In this document: in pieces, positions 36,499-44,040 of the stretch
Layout of the letters: each line of letters opens with the position of its first letter
Numbering within the stretch: the stretch's first letter is position 1
NCBI GenBank assembly: GCA_947624745.1
Contig: CANQLR010000002.1
Coordinates: 1-64,000, forward strand
Origin: an uncultured Clostridia bacterium
Lineage (GTDB): Bacteria; Bacillota; Clostridia; Oscillospirales; Ruminococcaceae
Direction: 5' to 3'
DNA length: 64,000 nucleotides
Program-made: the position numbers and the translations under genes
Notes under the pieces: model-generated
The model's database searches: none
The model's input: only the letters and a program-made list of their open reading frames with translations
What the model was told of the DNA's origin: nothing

Positions 36499-37203
36499 TC
36501 ACTCCTTGTTATTTTCTTCCATTGCATACGAGCCCGCAAGCGTAAGGCAGTATACCTTTTTCGCGCCTATGGATTTAAGCACTGCGGCGCAGCTTGAAAG
36601 CGTCGAGCCTGTTGTTATGATATCGTCGCACAAAATTACCGTCTCGCCGTGAAGGCGTTTTCTTTTCGGCGGAAGATATGTGCGCTTCGCCTCTTTTTCG
36701 CGCTCGTCGCGAGTCAACTCGTGCTGGGCGGCGGCGCGGGGATTTTTCCTGATGAGCTTAAAATCGCACGGCAGCCCCGATAGCTTCGACAGGCGCTTTG
36801 CGATATATTCCGCCTGATTATCCCCTGTCCTTTCGCGGCGCTTTGGGGTCATCGGCACGGCGGTTATAATTGAGGCCTCGTTGAGCCAGCCCTCGCCCTT
36901 TAAAAGCTTCAAGCCCTCCGGCACCATGAGCTTTGCAAGGTTAAAGCCGCGGTCGTACTTAAGATTCAGAACCCCGTCGCGGCAAAGCCCGGTGTAGGGC
37001 ATAAGGGCGATACATCCGTCGAAGTCGGGCAAGCCCTTATCGCACACGCAGACGTGCTGACCGCAGCGGCGGCAAAACTCGCCCAAAGAAATTTTCGGGG
37101 CGCATTCGTCGCAGCAAAGGCGGTCGTAGGGGATAAAGCGGCCGCAGAACGGGCAGAGATTCGGGAAGAAGAAGTCCAAAATAAAATCCGCAGCCCTACT
37201 CAT
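36499..37203 (-). CDS. comF: ComF family amidophosphoribosyltransferase-like protein
   Basis: 234 residues. A zinc-finger region opens the protein (CPFCGRF...CCDEC...CRRCGQHVC) and the phosphoribosyl transferase loop VILCDDIITTGSTLSSC closes it. The family is needed for DNA uptake in naturally competent bacteria, where it links the ComEC channel to inner steps. It overlaps recD2 by eight bases and is followed by mreB. comFA is not next to it. Confidence 0.94.
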   Translation of the reverse strand: MSRAADFILDFFFPNLCPFCGRFIPYDRLCCDECAPKISLGEFCRRCGQHVCVCDKGLPDFDGCIALMPYTGLCRDGVLNLKYDRGFNLAKLMVPEGLKLLKGEGWLNEASIITAVPMTPKRRERTGDNQAEYIAKRLSKLSGLPCDFKLIRKNPRAAAQHELTRDEREKEAKRTYLPPKRKRLHGETVILCDDIITTGSTLSSCAAVLKSIGAKKVYCLTLAGSYAMEENNKE

Positions 37204-39451
37204 CTTTGACTCCCCTGCCGCCGAACGCCTCCTCGCAGAGCATCTGCTTAAGGCAGGTATATCGGTTCATTCGGCGGTTGTTATTCACCATGAATTCGAG
37301 CCGCTTCACCGAGCCTACCAAAACTATCAGCTTTTTGGCGCGGGTGACGGCGGTGTAAAGGAGATTTCGGAAGTAGAGCTTGTCATATCCTCCCAATATC
37401 GGCAATACGACGGCGTCAAACTCGCTCCCTTGGCTTTTGTGGACTGTCGCGGCGTAGGCAAGCTCTAAATTGTCGAGCATTTCGGGGCTGTAGGTCGCGA
37501 TCCTTCCGTCGAAATCGATCACTATCTCACCTAAAATTTTATTGAGCCGCGTGATAACCCCGATGTCTCCGTTGAAGATCCCAGCGCCCTTTTCGTCCCC
37601 CTTCTTCCACTCTATCTCATAGTTGTTCTTTGTCTGCATGACCTTGTCGCCGGTGCGAAACGTGTATAAAAACGTCTTTATTTCTGACTTTCCGCGCTCC
37701 GGCGGGTTGATCGCGCTCTGTAAAAGCTTGTTGAGCTCCACCGTGCCCAACGGGCCCTTTCGGGTCGGGGTCAGGACCTGAATGTCGTTTATCGGCGAGA
37801 GTCCGTAAGCCCTCGGCAGGCGGGTCTTCAAAAGGTCGACGGTGAGCTGCGCCGCGGCGGCAAAATCGAGGCTTTGCAGGAAGAAGAAATCCCGCGAATT
37901 GTCTAAAACCGGCATTTCGCCCTTGACTATCTTATGCGCGTTGGTGACAATGGCGCTCTCCTCGGCCTGGCGGAAAATTTCGGTCAGGGCGATGACCGGC
38001 ACCGTGCCGGAGCCGATTATATCGTGAAGCACGTTTCCCGCGCCGACGGAAGGAAGCTGGTCGCTGTCGCCGACCATAATGAGCTTGCAGTCTATCGGGA
38101 GCGCGCGCAGAAGCGCCTCAAAAAGAAGCGAATCGACCATAGACATCTCGTCGACAATGACCGCGTCGCACTCAAGGAGGTTTTCCTCGTTGTGCTCAAA
38201 CGCCATGTGGTCTAACCCGGCCTTTACCCCAAGAAGGCGGTGAATCGTTTTAGCCTCGCGGCCGGTAAGGTCCGAGGCGCGCTTAGCGGCCCGCCCCGTC
38301 GGTGCGCAGATAAGGGGCTTTACCCCCTGCTGCTCAAAAAGCGAGATTATGGCGTTAAGCGTGGTGGTCTTTCCCGTTCCGGGGCCGCCGGTCAGCACCA
38401 TAAATCCCTTTGAAAGCGCAGTGTTTATCGCCTCGCGCTGAAGCTCCGCGTACTTAAGTCCGTTTTCCTCCTCGGCGATGTCTATTACCTCGTCATAGTT
38501 TATCCCCGTGTCATAGGAAAGGCTGTTCATGATTGCGAGGCGGCCTGCGATATAGCTCTCGGCCATGAAATAATCGCGAAGCATAACAAACGGCCGGTTT
38601 GATTTCAGGTAAATAAAGAGGTTTTCCTCCTCGGTCTCTCGCATAAGTGCATCGCGAATAGACTCGACCCCGACGCGCAAAAGCTTTGCCGCGGTCTCAA
38701 GCAGCTTGTCCTGCGGCAGACAGGTGTGCCCCGCCTGCGCGTTTTCCTCAAGGATATATTTAAGTCCCGCGGCAAGGCGGAAATCGCTGTCCGGCGAAAG
38801 CCCCTTTTCGGCGGCGATCTCCTCGGCCTTGGGAAACGGAAGCTCTATCCCTAAAGAGCATAGTATGTACGGGTTTTTGTCGATGAAATTAAGCGCGTTC
38901 TCACCGTATTTTTTCCAGGCGCGTATGCCGTAGAGCGCAGGGATCTTCGCGTCGGTGAAATATCCCAAAAGCGTCCTGAACCCGACGACCTTGCGGAACT
39001 CCTCACCGAAGCCCGCCGCCTTCTGAGGGGTAACGCCTTCTATCTCGCAGAGGCGTTCGGGGTAAAGCTCCAAAATTTCAAAGGTGTCGCCCTTGAATTT
39101 ATCTACTATTTTTTTTGCGAGAACCGGGCCGATCCCCTTGACAACGCCGCCCGCAAGGTAGCGCTGTATCGCCGAGACCTCGACTGGGAGGGTGCGGACG
39201 CATAGCTCGGCGCGAAACTGCCTGCCGAATTTCGGGTGGGTCATATAACAGCCGGTGAGCTCAAGATCCTCGCCCTCCTCGACGTTTCCGAGCTCTCCGA
39301 CAACGGTCAGCGGGTCGCCCTCGCAGTCGAGAATGATAACGCCGAAGCCGTTGTCGTCGTTTCGGTATGTCACGCTGTCAACGGTCCCTTTTATTGTTGT
39401 TTTCTCCTCCGAAATGTCCCTCTCCCCCGCTTTCCACGGTAAAATCAGCAT
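37196..39451 (-). CDS. recD2: RecD2-like ATP-dependent DNA helicase
   Basis: 751 residues, typical of the stand-alone RecD2/YrrC group. The long N-terminal part includes helix-hairpin-helix-like segments (KGIGPVLAKKIV, IEGVTPQKAAGF), the Walker A motif is GGPGTGKT (355-362), the Walker B VIVDEMSMVD, and the C-terminal VHKSQGSEFDAVVLPI motif is present. It is a 5'-3' helicase in DNA repair. The chosen ATG overlaps the upstream small gene by 74 bases. Conserved sequence starts around residue 15, so a later start is possible, but no better ATG, GTG or TTG was found. Confidence 0.93.
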   Translation of the reverse strand: MLILPWKAGERDISEEKTTIKGTVDSVTYRNDDNGFGVIILDCEGDPLTVVGELGNVEEGEDLELTGCYMTHPKFGRQFRAELCVRTLPVEVSAIQRYLAGGVVKGIGPVLAKKIVDKFKGDTFEILELYPERLCEIEGVTPQKAAGFGEEFRKVVGFRTLLGYFTDAKIPALYGIRAWKKYGENALNFIDKNPYILCSLGIELPFPKAEEIAAEKGLSPDSDFRLAAGLKYILEENAQAGHTCLPQDKLLETAAKLLRVGVESIRDALMRETEEENLFIYLKSNRPFVMLRDYFMAESYIAGRLAIMNSLSYDTGINYDEVIDIAEEENGLKYAELQREAINTALSKGFMVLTGGPGTGKTTTLNAIISLFEQQGVKPLICAPTGRAAKRASDLTGREAKTIHRLLGVKAGLDHMAFEHNEENLLECDAVIVDEMSMVDSLLFEALLRALPIDCKLIMVGDSDQLPSVGAGNVLHDIIGSGTVPVIALTEIFRQAEESAIVTNAHKIVKGEMPVLDNSRDFFFLQSLDFAAAAQLTVDLLKTRLPRAYGLSPINDIQVLTPTRKGPLGTVELNKLLQSAINPPERGKSEIKTFLYTFRTGDKVMQTKNNYEIEWKKGDEKGAGIFNGDIGVITRLNKILGEIVIDFDGRIATYSPEMLDNLELAYAATVHKSQGSEFDAVVLPILGGYDKLYFRNLLYTAVTRAKKLIVLVGSVKRLEFMVNNNRRMNRYTCLKQMLCEEAFGGRGVKDE

Positions 39452-39728
39452 TAAGCCTTCGCCTTAAAGCGATAAGATATTCCTCGCTCTCGGGCGTGTT
39501 CACGGTATCGACGACGGTGAGCCGCAGATCGAGCTCCGAAACGGCGCGCGATCTTAAAATCTGCCCGAGGATATATTCAAGGCACTCGCACCTTTCGTCG
39601 TAATATATCCGAAGGCTCGCCTCCGGCTTTTTGCAGCCGTGCGCGGCGCTGCCTATTATCAGGCGGATAAGCCCGATGAGCGCCGCCGTCGAAGCGGCCA
39701 GAATTATCACCGCAATTATGTCTGTCAT
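39378..39728 (-). CDS. Small membrane-anchored protein of unknown function
   Basis: 116 residues. The first helix (about 4-26, IIAVIILAASTAALIGLIRLI) is a membrane anchor, followed by a soluble domain with ERCECLEYILGQILRSRAVSELDLRLTVVDT-like alternating pattern that suggests a compact alpha/beta fold, and a polar tail. No family was recognised. ATG follows TAGGAGGCG, a good ribosome site, and the gene has its own promoter, so it is probably real. The 3' end overlaps recD2 by 74 bases. Confidence 0.7.
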   Translation of the reverse strand: MTDIIAVIILAASTAALIGLIRLIIGSAAHGCKKPEASLRIYYDERCECLEYILGQILRSRAVSELDLRLTVVDTVNTPESEEYLIALRRRLNADFTVESGGEGHFGGENNNKRDR

Positions 39729-39783
39729 CCGAATCGCCTCCTATGACATATTATGCCGAAGGCTTTTCGGACGGTACTGAAAT

Positions 39784-39812
39784 ATTATATCATAAAGCGC
39801 CGAAAAAAGCAA
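39784..39812 (-). promoter_or_regulatory. Promoter of the 116-aa gene/recD2/comF/mreB unit
   Basis: Minus-strand TTGCTT, 17-base spacer, TATAAT. The -35 box overlaps the 3' arm and T-run of the terminator of the gene upstream. Confidence 0.8.
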
Positions 39813-39840
39813 TAGCCGCCAGCACATCAGCAGCTATTGC
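39803..39840 (-). terminator. Intrinsic terminator of the lipoprotein peptidase gene
   Basis: GCAATAGC pairs with GCTATTGC on the minus strand with a partly paired interior, followed by TTTTTT. Confidence 0.85.
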
Positions 39841-39853
39841 GTAAAAATTGTTT

Positions 39854-40939
39854 TTACTGGTCGTAGTATTTCTCGACCCAGTTATAGGTGTTCGGCGCCA
39901 CTGAAAGCAGTCCGCTTTTGTCTAAGACGAAGTTCGAGAACGCCTCGGCGAAATACTCCTTCGGGTCGCTTACGTTGTGGTCCCAGGAATCGAAGTAGGC
40001 CTGGAACGCGTCGACCTCGAGGTTATAGACCCTCTGGAAGTCGGCGTCGGTCGTGATGCGGAATCCGTAGCCGCCCGCGCCCCATACGCGGTAGTCGATA
40101 TAGTGCCCCGTCTCGTGGATTATGCAGGGAAAGGCGTTGGAGCGGTTCGCTATGTAAATTTTTTTCTTGGCAGACGTCGCGAACGCGGCCATCATGTCCG
40201 GCGCGGGGTTTTTGGGGTTCATCGAGTTCCAGTAACCCTCGACGCTGTTGGTGACGATTATCTCCCAGCCGTCGCTCTCGAAGTGGTTTCTCACGACGGA
40301 TGGTATCATGTTGAAGTATTTCTCGACCTCGCGAAGCGACGAGTCGGGGATATTGGCGGAATCTGCCTTGATGATATTCGACGAGAACGCCTGTTCCGGC
40401 TCGGGAGCGGTCTCCGGCTCCTCGGGAATCTCCTCCTCGATTATCTCTTCCTCCTCGGTGACCGGTTCGGCCGTGGTTGTCGGAGGAGCGGTCGTGGTGG
40501 GCGCCGCAGTAGTCGTAGGCGCGGCAGTGGTAGTCGGTGCGGGAGTTGTCGTGGGAGCGGGCGTGGTAGTAGGCTCGGGAGTCGTTGTCGGCTCCGGGGT
40601 AGTTGTAGGTTCGGGAGTCGTTGTCGGCTCCGGCGTAGTGGTCGGTTCGGGAGTAGTAGTAGGCTCCGGGGTGGTCGTAGGCTCGGTGGAAGCGGGTTCC
40701 GGCGCGGTAGTCGGAACAGAGGTCGCTTCGGTGACGACGGCCGACGGAGTCGTCGCCTCGGTAGTTGCGGGCGCTTGAGTAGTAGCTGCAGATGAGCTGC
40801 TTCCTCCCGCCGCGGCGATGTCTGCAAAGGTCTGCTTAGGGACGGTTATCTCGCCCTTGGAGACCTGGACCCCGCAGGAAGTCAGAAAAAGAGCGGCCGC
40901 ACATATATATAATAATTTTAAGGGAAATCTTGTTTTCAT
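39854..40939 (-). CDS. Secreted lipoprotein zinc peptidase (anthrax lethal factor-like domain) on a Thr-Pro stalk
   Basis: 361 residues. A lipoprotein signal ends in LTSC, giving lipidated Cys22. Residues 88-159 are twelve six-residue Thr/Pro units (TTTPEP x6, then TTTPAP, TTTAAP and variants), and an acidic stretch follows. The catalytic domain (about 185-361) has HETGH at 275-279 with a downstream glutamate at 332 (EYFAEAF), the zinc ligands of the ATLF/PPEP group; C. difficile Zmp1/PPEP-1 is a secreted member cutting between prolines. This one would be held at the outer face of the membrane by its lipid and extended by the stalk. The target is unknown. A strong promoter and its own terminator make it a single-gene unit. 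Confidence 0.85.
   Translation of the reverse strand: MKTRFPLKLLYICAAALFLTSCGVQVSKGEITVPKQTFADIAAAGGSSSSAATTQAPATTEATTPSAVVTEATSVPTTAPEPASTEPTTTPEPTTTPEPTTTPEPTTTPEPTTTPEPTTTPEPTTTPAPTTTPAPTTTAAPTTTAAPTTTAPPTTTAEPVTEEEEIIEEEIPEEPETAPEPEQAFSSNIIKADSANIPDSSLREVEKYFNMIPSVVRNHFESDGWEIIVTNSVEGYWNSMNPKNPAPDMMAAFATSAKKKIYIANRSNAFPCIIHETGHYIDYRVWGAGGYGFRITTDADFQRVYNLEVDAFQAYFDSWDHNVSDPKEYFAEAFSNFVLDKSGLLSVAPNTYNWVEKYYDQ
40463..40678 (-). repeat. 18-bp tandem repeat encoding the TTTPEP stalk
   Basis: Twelve in-frame 18-bp units, the first six near-identical and the rest drifting to PAP, AAP, APP and AEP. A length-variable coding repeat is likely between strains. Confidence 0.9.
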
Positions 40940-40997
40940 TAAACCGCGCTTCCTTTAAAACGTTGAATTACTTCCGCATATAAAACTGCATGATAAT

Positions 40998-41026
40998 ATT
41001 ATACACAAAGCGGCGAAAAAAGTCAA
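40998..41026 (-). promoter_or_regulatory. Strong sigma-A promoter of the lipoprotein peptidase gene
   Basis: Minus-strand TTGACT, 17-base spacer, perfect TATAAT, about 60 bases ahead of the ATG. Confidence 0.9.
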
Positions 41027-41092
41027 TCACTTTTTTGTTTTTCCAAATATTTTTAATAAGAAAAATTTTCAACCGCCGATAACGTTTATCGG

Positions 41093-41133
41093 ATAAAGAA
41101 AGCCCGCGCGGCCCGAAAAAAGCTCGCGCGGGG
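41093..41133 (-). terminator. Intrinsic terminator of the 57-aa gene
   Basis: Minus-strand CCCGCGCG pairs with CGCGCGGG around AGCTTTTTTCGGGC, followed by CTTTCTTT. Just beyond, CCGATAA-CGT-TTATCGG (41076-41092) forms another small palindrome of unknown role. Confidence 0.8.
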
Positions 41134-41137
41134 ATTT

Positions 41138-41311
41138 TTACTTTTTGTTTGCGTCGGTCTCCTCTTTCGAGAGCACCACGTTTTCGATAGAGCGGTTATA
41201 GACCCTGCCGTTTTTGGGGTTAGTGACGTTGTCCGTCGCGGGATATTCCTCGTAAAGCGGGATCACCCTGCCGCGAGGCTTATAGATCTTGAGTTCCTCG
41301 TTTTGCTTCAA
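41138..41311 (-). CDS. Small conserved-looking protein, 57 residues, TTG start
   Basis: It begins at TTG with GGAGG seven bases upstream and reads MKQNEELKIYKPRGR, then VIPLYEEYPATDN and an NRSIENVVLS segment, ending in DANKK. The product is hydrophilic, without Cys, signal or membrane segment. A strong ribosome site, a stop followed within five bases by a good terminator, and normal codon use argue that it is translated. No function can be given. Too short for most gene callers. Confidence 0.72.
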   Translation of the reverse strand: MKQNEELKIYKPRGRVIPLYEEYPATDNVTNPKNGRVYNRSIENVVLSKEETDANKK

Positions 41312-41370
41312 AATAATACCTCCCTAAAGCTTGTTTGGATTATTTTGCGCAAAAAATTTCAATATATCCG

Positions 41371-41399
41371 TTGACAACCGAAAATAAATGTGATATTAT
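41371..41399 (+). promoter_or_regulatory. Sigma-A promoter of tRNA-Leu
   Basis: TTGACA, 17-base spacer, TATTAT, with the tRNA 5' end ten bases after the -10 box. Confidence 0.9.
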
Positions 41400-41408
41400 A
41401 TCAAGTAT

Positions 41409-41495
41409 GCCGCTGTGGTGAAATTGGCAGACACATGGGACTTAAAATCCCCCGCCCTTAAAAGCGTGCCGGTTCGAGTCCGGCCAGCGGCACCA
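41409..41495 (+). tRNA. tRNA-Leu (anticodon TAA)
   Basis: 87 bases including an encoded CCA, with the long variable arm of class II tRNAs (CCCCGCCCTTAAAAGCGT region). The acceptor GCCGCTG pairs with CAGCGGC; the anticodon stem GGGA/TCCC holds loop CTTAAAA (anticodon TAA, reading TTA/TTG). Confidence 0.97.
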
Positions 41496-41497
41496 AG

Positions 41498-41533
41498 GCG
41501 TCGCAAGCTCCATATCGCTTGCGGCGCTTTTTT
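41498..41533 (+). terminator. Terminator of tRNA-Leu, conserved-loop family member 1
   Basis: GCGTCGCAAGC pairs with GCTTGCGGCGC (11 pairs, one T-G wobble) around loop TCCATATC, followed by TTTTTT. It starts three bases after the tRNA. Confidence 0.9.
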
Positions 41534-41733
41534 GTGCTACTCACTCAAAATCGCCTCTGCACTCATTCCGCTGCTCCGCCTTTACCCCACAAATGCTGGC
41601 ATTTGCGGGGCCCCTGTTTGCGCGCCCTTTTGGCTCGCCGCGATTTGCTTTATAAAGTTATTGCAAATCACGGCTTCGCACTACGGGCGGCCGCTCCTCC
41701 TCTCAAAAAATGCCGGCATTTGCAGGAACCCCC

Positions 41734-41771
41734 GGCGTCGCGGACTACGTATCGTTCGCGGCGGCATTTTT
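41734..41771 (+). terminator. Conserved-loop hairpin plus T-run, member 2
   Basis: GCGTCGCGGAC pairs with GTTCGCGGCGG except at the outermost position, with the shared T-G wobble and loop TACGTATC, followed by CATTTTT. No gene ends just upstream, so its role as terminator is unclear. Confidence 0.65.
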
Positions 41772-41894
41772 ATAAGTTGAATAATGCCGTCGCTCATTCA
41801 CTCCGTCGCGCCGCCTATGCGTTGGCACGCCTCGCTTCGCTCGGCATGGGGGCAACCGCTGCGCGGTTTCCCCCTCAACCCCCTTCCTGTGCGT

Positions 41895-42179
41895 GCAGCG
41901 TCGGACAAGCCGCCGCTGCGACTTTTACTCTCACTTGCAGCGCAACCATTTACTTTTGATGTAGCTCCGACCTTTAGTTTGCCTCGCTCATCGCTCGGCA
42001 AACGGGGAGACCCCCGGCGAGGGTCTCCCCACGTCGCAACAGCCCACCGGGCTGATTGCTCCTCCCTGTCCTGCGCTCGCTGGCGCGTAGAGGGTATTTC
42101 GCGACTGCGGTCGCGACGAGGGGCGCTGCCCCTCGACCCCGCGGCCTTTTGAGGAAAGGCCGGCGAAACCTTTTTAGTT
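41895..42179 (+). repeat. Multi-hairpin repeat module, copy C
   Basis: Same series as copy B at 34466-34804: 41895-41919 (identical 25 bases), TTTGCC/GGCAAA (41978-42002), GGGGAGACCC/GGGTCTCCCC (42004-42030), TCGCGAC/GTCGCGA with loop TGCG (42099-42116), CGAGGGGC/GCCCCTCG (42117-42135) and CGGCCTTT/AAAGGCCG with loop TGAGG (42142-42162), then the shared AAACCTTTTTAGTT tail. The stems keep pairing while their sequence differs from copy B. Confidence 0.8.
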
Positions 42180-42205
42180 AATCTCTCATCCGCCCTGTGC
42201 ATACA

Positions 42206-42231
42206 TAAAAAGCCCCGATTTTCGGGGCTTT
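42206..42231 (-). terminator. Terminator of the DUF4867 gene
   Basis: AAGCCCCGA and TCGGGGCTT form a 9-bp stem with a TTT/AAA loop; minus-strand T-run CTTTTTAT. It starts four bases after the DUF4867 stop codon. Confidence 0.88.
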
Positions 42232-42234
42232 CTC

Positions 42235-42861
42235 TTACGCTATATCAATATTCTCTCCTACAAGACCGACATATGCGCCGTTTTTCGCTTCGGAGGATTC
42301 CGCGTGGGCGATGAGCCACTTATTTCTCGCGGTGAGGAGCGTATCCTCAAAATTCCTCGCCTCAAACACCGGCTTATCGGTATTCGTGCCCCTCGGCAGA
42401 ACTACCGCGACCCTGAACCCGTCCGCGGCGTTAGTGTGACAGGGAGCATAGTGCAGAGTCGTCGCATAAACCTCGACAAGAACGCCCGCCGGGACCTTGA
42501 ACGCCTTGACCTTCGAGGTATCGAGCTTTTTGTCGACAATATCCTCGGCCTTGGCAAGAAGCAGAACAAAGTCGTCGGTGCCGACGTTCATCTCGCTGTC
42601 GCGGTGATATTCAAGGCAGTTGAGCTTGGTGTTATGACCCCAGCACATGCCGAGTTGAACGGGCATTCCGCCGAAGGCTCTGTTCTGAAGATCTCCGTAG
42701 GTGCATGTAGCCTCCAAACCGGTGATGCTCGGCTCATAAGCGGTGGCCTCCTCGGGGAGCGGAATGGCCTTCATCGCCTTCAGAAGGCAGGAGACGTCGT
42801 AGCCCTCCAAGACCTTGCCGTAAGGGGCAAATTCCTTGTCGTAAACGGAATAAATTTTCAT
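42235..42861 (-). CDS. DUF4867 family protein (cupin-like)
   Basis: 208 residues. The sequence starts MKIYSVYDKEFAPYGKVLEGY and shows GMCWGHNTKLNCLEYHRDSE and LHYAPCHTNAADGFRVAV, segments rich in His, Glu and Cys on predicted strands, as in cupin-fold enzymes. The family is found beside sugar genes in Clostridia but has no proven reaction. Single-gene unit with its own promoter and terminator. Confidence 0.85.
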   Translation of the reverse strand: MKIYSVYDKEFAPYGKVLEGYDVSCLLKAMKAIPLPEEATAYEPSITGLEATCTYGDLQNRAFGGMPVQLGMCWGHNTKLNCLEYHRDSEMNVGTDDFVLLLAKAEDIVDKKLDTSKVKAFKVPAGVLVEVYATTLHYAPCHTNAADGFRVAVVLPRGTNTDKPVFEARNFEDTLLTARNKWLIAHAESSEAKNGAYVGLVGENIDIA

Positions 42862-42891
42862 AATATCAGTCCTTTCGATGTCGTTAAGAAA

Positions 42892-42920
42892 AGTATAGCA
42901 TATTTTTTACATATTGTCAA
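42892..42920 (-). promoter_or_regulatory. Sigma-A promoter of the DUF4867 gene
   Basis: Minus-strand TTGACA, 17-base spacer, TATACT. Confidence 0.88.
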
Positions 42921-42962
42921 CGTCAACAAACAAAAACATTGAATATTGTGCGCCGTGGGGTC

Positions 42963-42991
42963 TTGCATTTTTTAAGAAAATGTAGTATGAT
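42963..42991 (+). promoter_or_regulatory. Sigma-A promoter of the DUF3737 gene
   Basis: TTGCAT, 17-base spacer, TATGAT, divergent from the DUF4867 promoter with about 40 bases between the two -35 boxes. Confidence 0.8.
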
Positions 42992-43026
42992 GATATAAGC
43001 AAATTTTTATTGAAAGGATTGGTCCT

Positions 43027-43923
43027 ATGGCCGAAATGATAAAGACGGTGCGCAGGCAGTATTACACCGGCGAGCGTCCTCTGTTCATGGGGGAAAATCT
43101 CAAGATAACCGACACGATTTTTACCGACGGCGAGTCCCCTCTTAAGGAATCAAAAAATATCGAGCTCACCGGCTCGATGTTCAAGTGGAAATATCCCCTC
43201 TGGTACTCGAAAAACATAAAGTGCGAAAACTGCGTATTCTTCGACATGGCCCGCGCCGGGATATGGTATACCGACAACGTTTCGCTTTACGACTGCGCCT
43301 ACGACGCTCCCAAGGGGTTCAGGCGGTGCGACGGCGTGAAGATCGAAAAGGTTTCTTTCCCGAACGCTCAAGAAACGCTCTGGAGCTGCAAAAACGTTTC
43401 TTTAAAGAATGTCGAAGCAAAGGGCGATTATTTTGCGATGAACTGTGAAAATATGGAGGTCGACGGACTGACCCTTTACGGTAACTACTCCTTCGATGGG
43501 GTGAAAAACGTGACGGTGAAAAACTCTAAGCTTCTTTCAAAGGACGCCTTCTGGAACAGCGAGAACGTGACCGTCGAAAACTGCTTCATCTCCGGCGAAT
43601 ACCTCGGCTGGAACGCGAAAGACCTCACTCTGATAAACTGCACCGTCGAGAGCCTTCAGGGCATGTGCTACATCGAAAACCTGAAAATGATCGGCTGCAA
43701 GCTTATAAACACCACCCTCGCGTTTGAATATTCGAGCGTTGAGGCTGACATCGAGGGCGGCATTGACAGCGTCATCAACCCCTCCTCGGGGCGTATAAGC
43801 TGCGACTACATAGGCGAGCTGATCCTTGAAAAAGACAAGATCGACCCCGCAAAGACAAAGATCGTCTGCCGGGCAAAAACCGACGGCGAGTGCAAGTGCA
43901 AATGCAGCTGCGGAGGCGTGTAA
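43027..43923 (+). CDS. DUF3737 family protein (right-handed beta-helix)
   Basis: 298 residues with a repeating pattern of about 20 residues (KNIELTGSMF, KNIKCENCVF, KNVSLKNVEA, ENMEVDGLTL, KNVTVKNSKL, ENVTVENCFI), the signature of stacked beta-helix coils as in pectate-lyase-like folds. There is no signal peptide, so it is cytoplasmic. The C-terminus ends in a Cys cluster CKCKCSCGG that may bind metal. Function unknown. ATG follows AAAGGATTGG. Confidence 0.88.
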   Translation: MAEMIKTVRRQYYTGERPLFMGENLKITDTIFTDGESPLKESKNIELTGSMFKWKYPLWYSKNIKCENCVFFDMARAGIWYTDNVSLYDCAYDAPKGFRRCDGVKIEKVSFPNAQETLWSCKNVSLKNVEAKGDYFAMNCENMEVDGLTLYGNYSFDGVKNVTVKNSKLLSKDAFWNSENVTVENCFISGEYLGWNAKDLTLINCTVESLQGMCYIENLKMIGCKLINTTLAFEYSSVEADIEGGIDSVINPSSGRISCDYIGELILEKDKIDPAKTKIVCRAKTDGECKCKCSCGGV

Positions 43924-43934
43924 AAGCTTTTCGC

Positions 43935-43964
43935 TTTACAGAAGAACTTGCAGCGCATTATAAA
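43935..43964 (+). promoter_or_regulatory. Possible promoter of the PatB/MalY gene
   Basis: TTTACA, 18-base spacer, TATAAA, just after the DUF3737 stop codon. Weak match; the gene could also be read from the DUF3737 promoter. Confidence 0.5.
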
Positions 43965-43990
43965 TTCCACCCATAAATAACGTAAAATTG

Positions 43991-44040
43991 AGGGGAGCAG
44001 GGCAATGTAAAGGAAATATTCTTTACAGCTTTGCTCCCCC
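43991..44040 (+). promoter_or_regulatory. Long leader hairpin ahead of the PatB/MalY gene
   Basis: GGGGAGCA (43992-43999) pairs with TGCTCCCC (44032-44039) and TGTAAAG (44006-44012) with CTTTACA (44021-44027), giving a 50-base nested hairpin that ends 22 bases before the ATG. No T-run follows on the plus strand, so it is not a plain terminator. A second CTTTACA at 43934-43940 could compete for the same TGTAAAG if transcription starts upstream. No known riboswitch was recognised. Confidence 0.5.

Larger units (their letters stand above)
41496..42205. other. Gene-free block of structured repeats behind tRNA-Leu
   Basis: No convincing gene. Content in order: a hairpin-T-run unit (41498-41533), two copies of an AAATGCYGGCATTT palindrome (about 41591 and 41707), an imperfect GCGATTTGC/GCAAATC hairpin between them, a second hairpin-T-run unit (41734-41771), a nested hairpin at 41848-41874 (GGGGG and AACCGC stems, loop TGC), then the multi-hairpin module listed separately. 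A 134-codon minus-strand frame spans the module and is treated as spurious. Confidence 0.7.

Noticed and set aside
40463-40678. CRISPR-like repeat array
   Set aside because: The 18-bp units are in frame without spacers and encode a Thr-Pro stalk.
41415-41780. A plus-strand open frame starting inside tRNA-Leu (MVKLADTWDLKSPAL)
   Set aside because: The start is the translated tRNA body, a well-known false gene, and the rest runs through terminator hairpins.
41798-42202. A 134-codon minus-strand frame and similar frames at 34.3-34.75 kb
   Set aside because: They translate the palindromic repeat modules. Arg/Gly/Pro-rich sequence, no ribosome site, and the stems change by compensation, which is not how a protein evolves.
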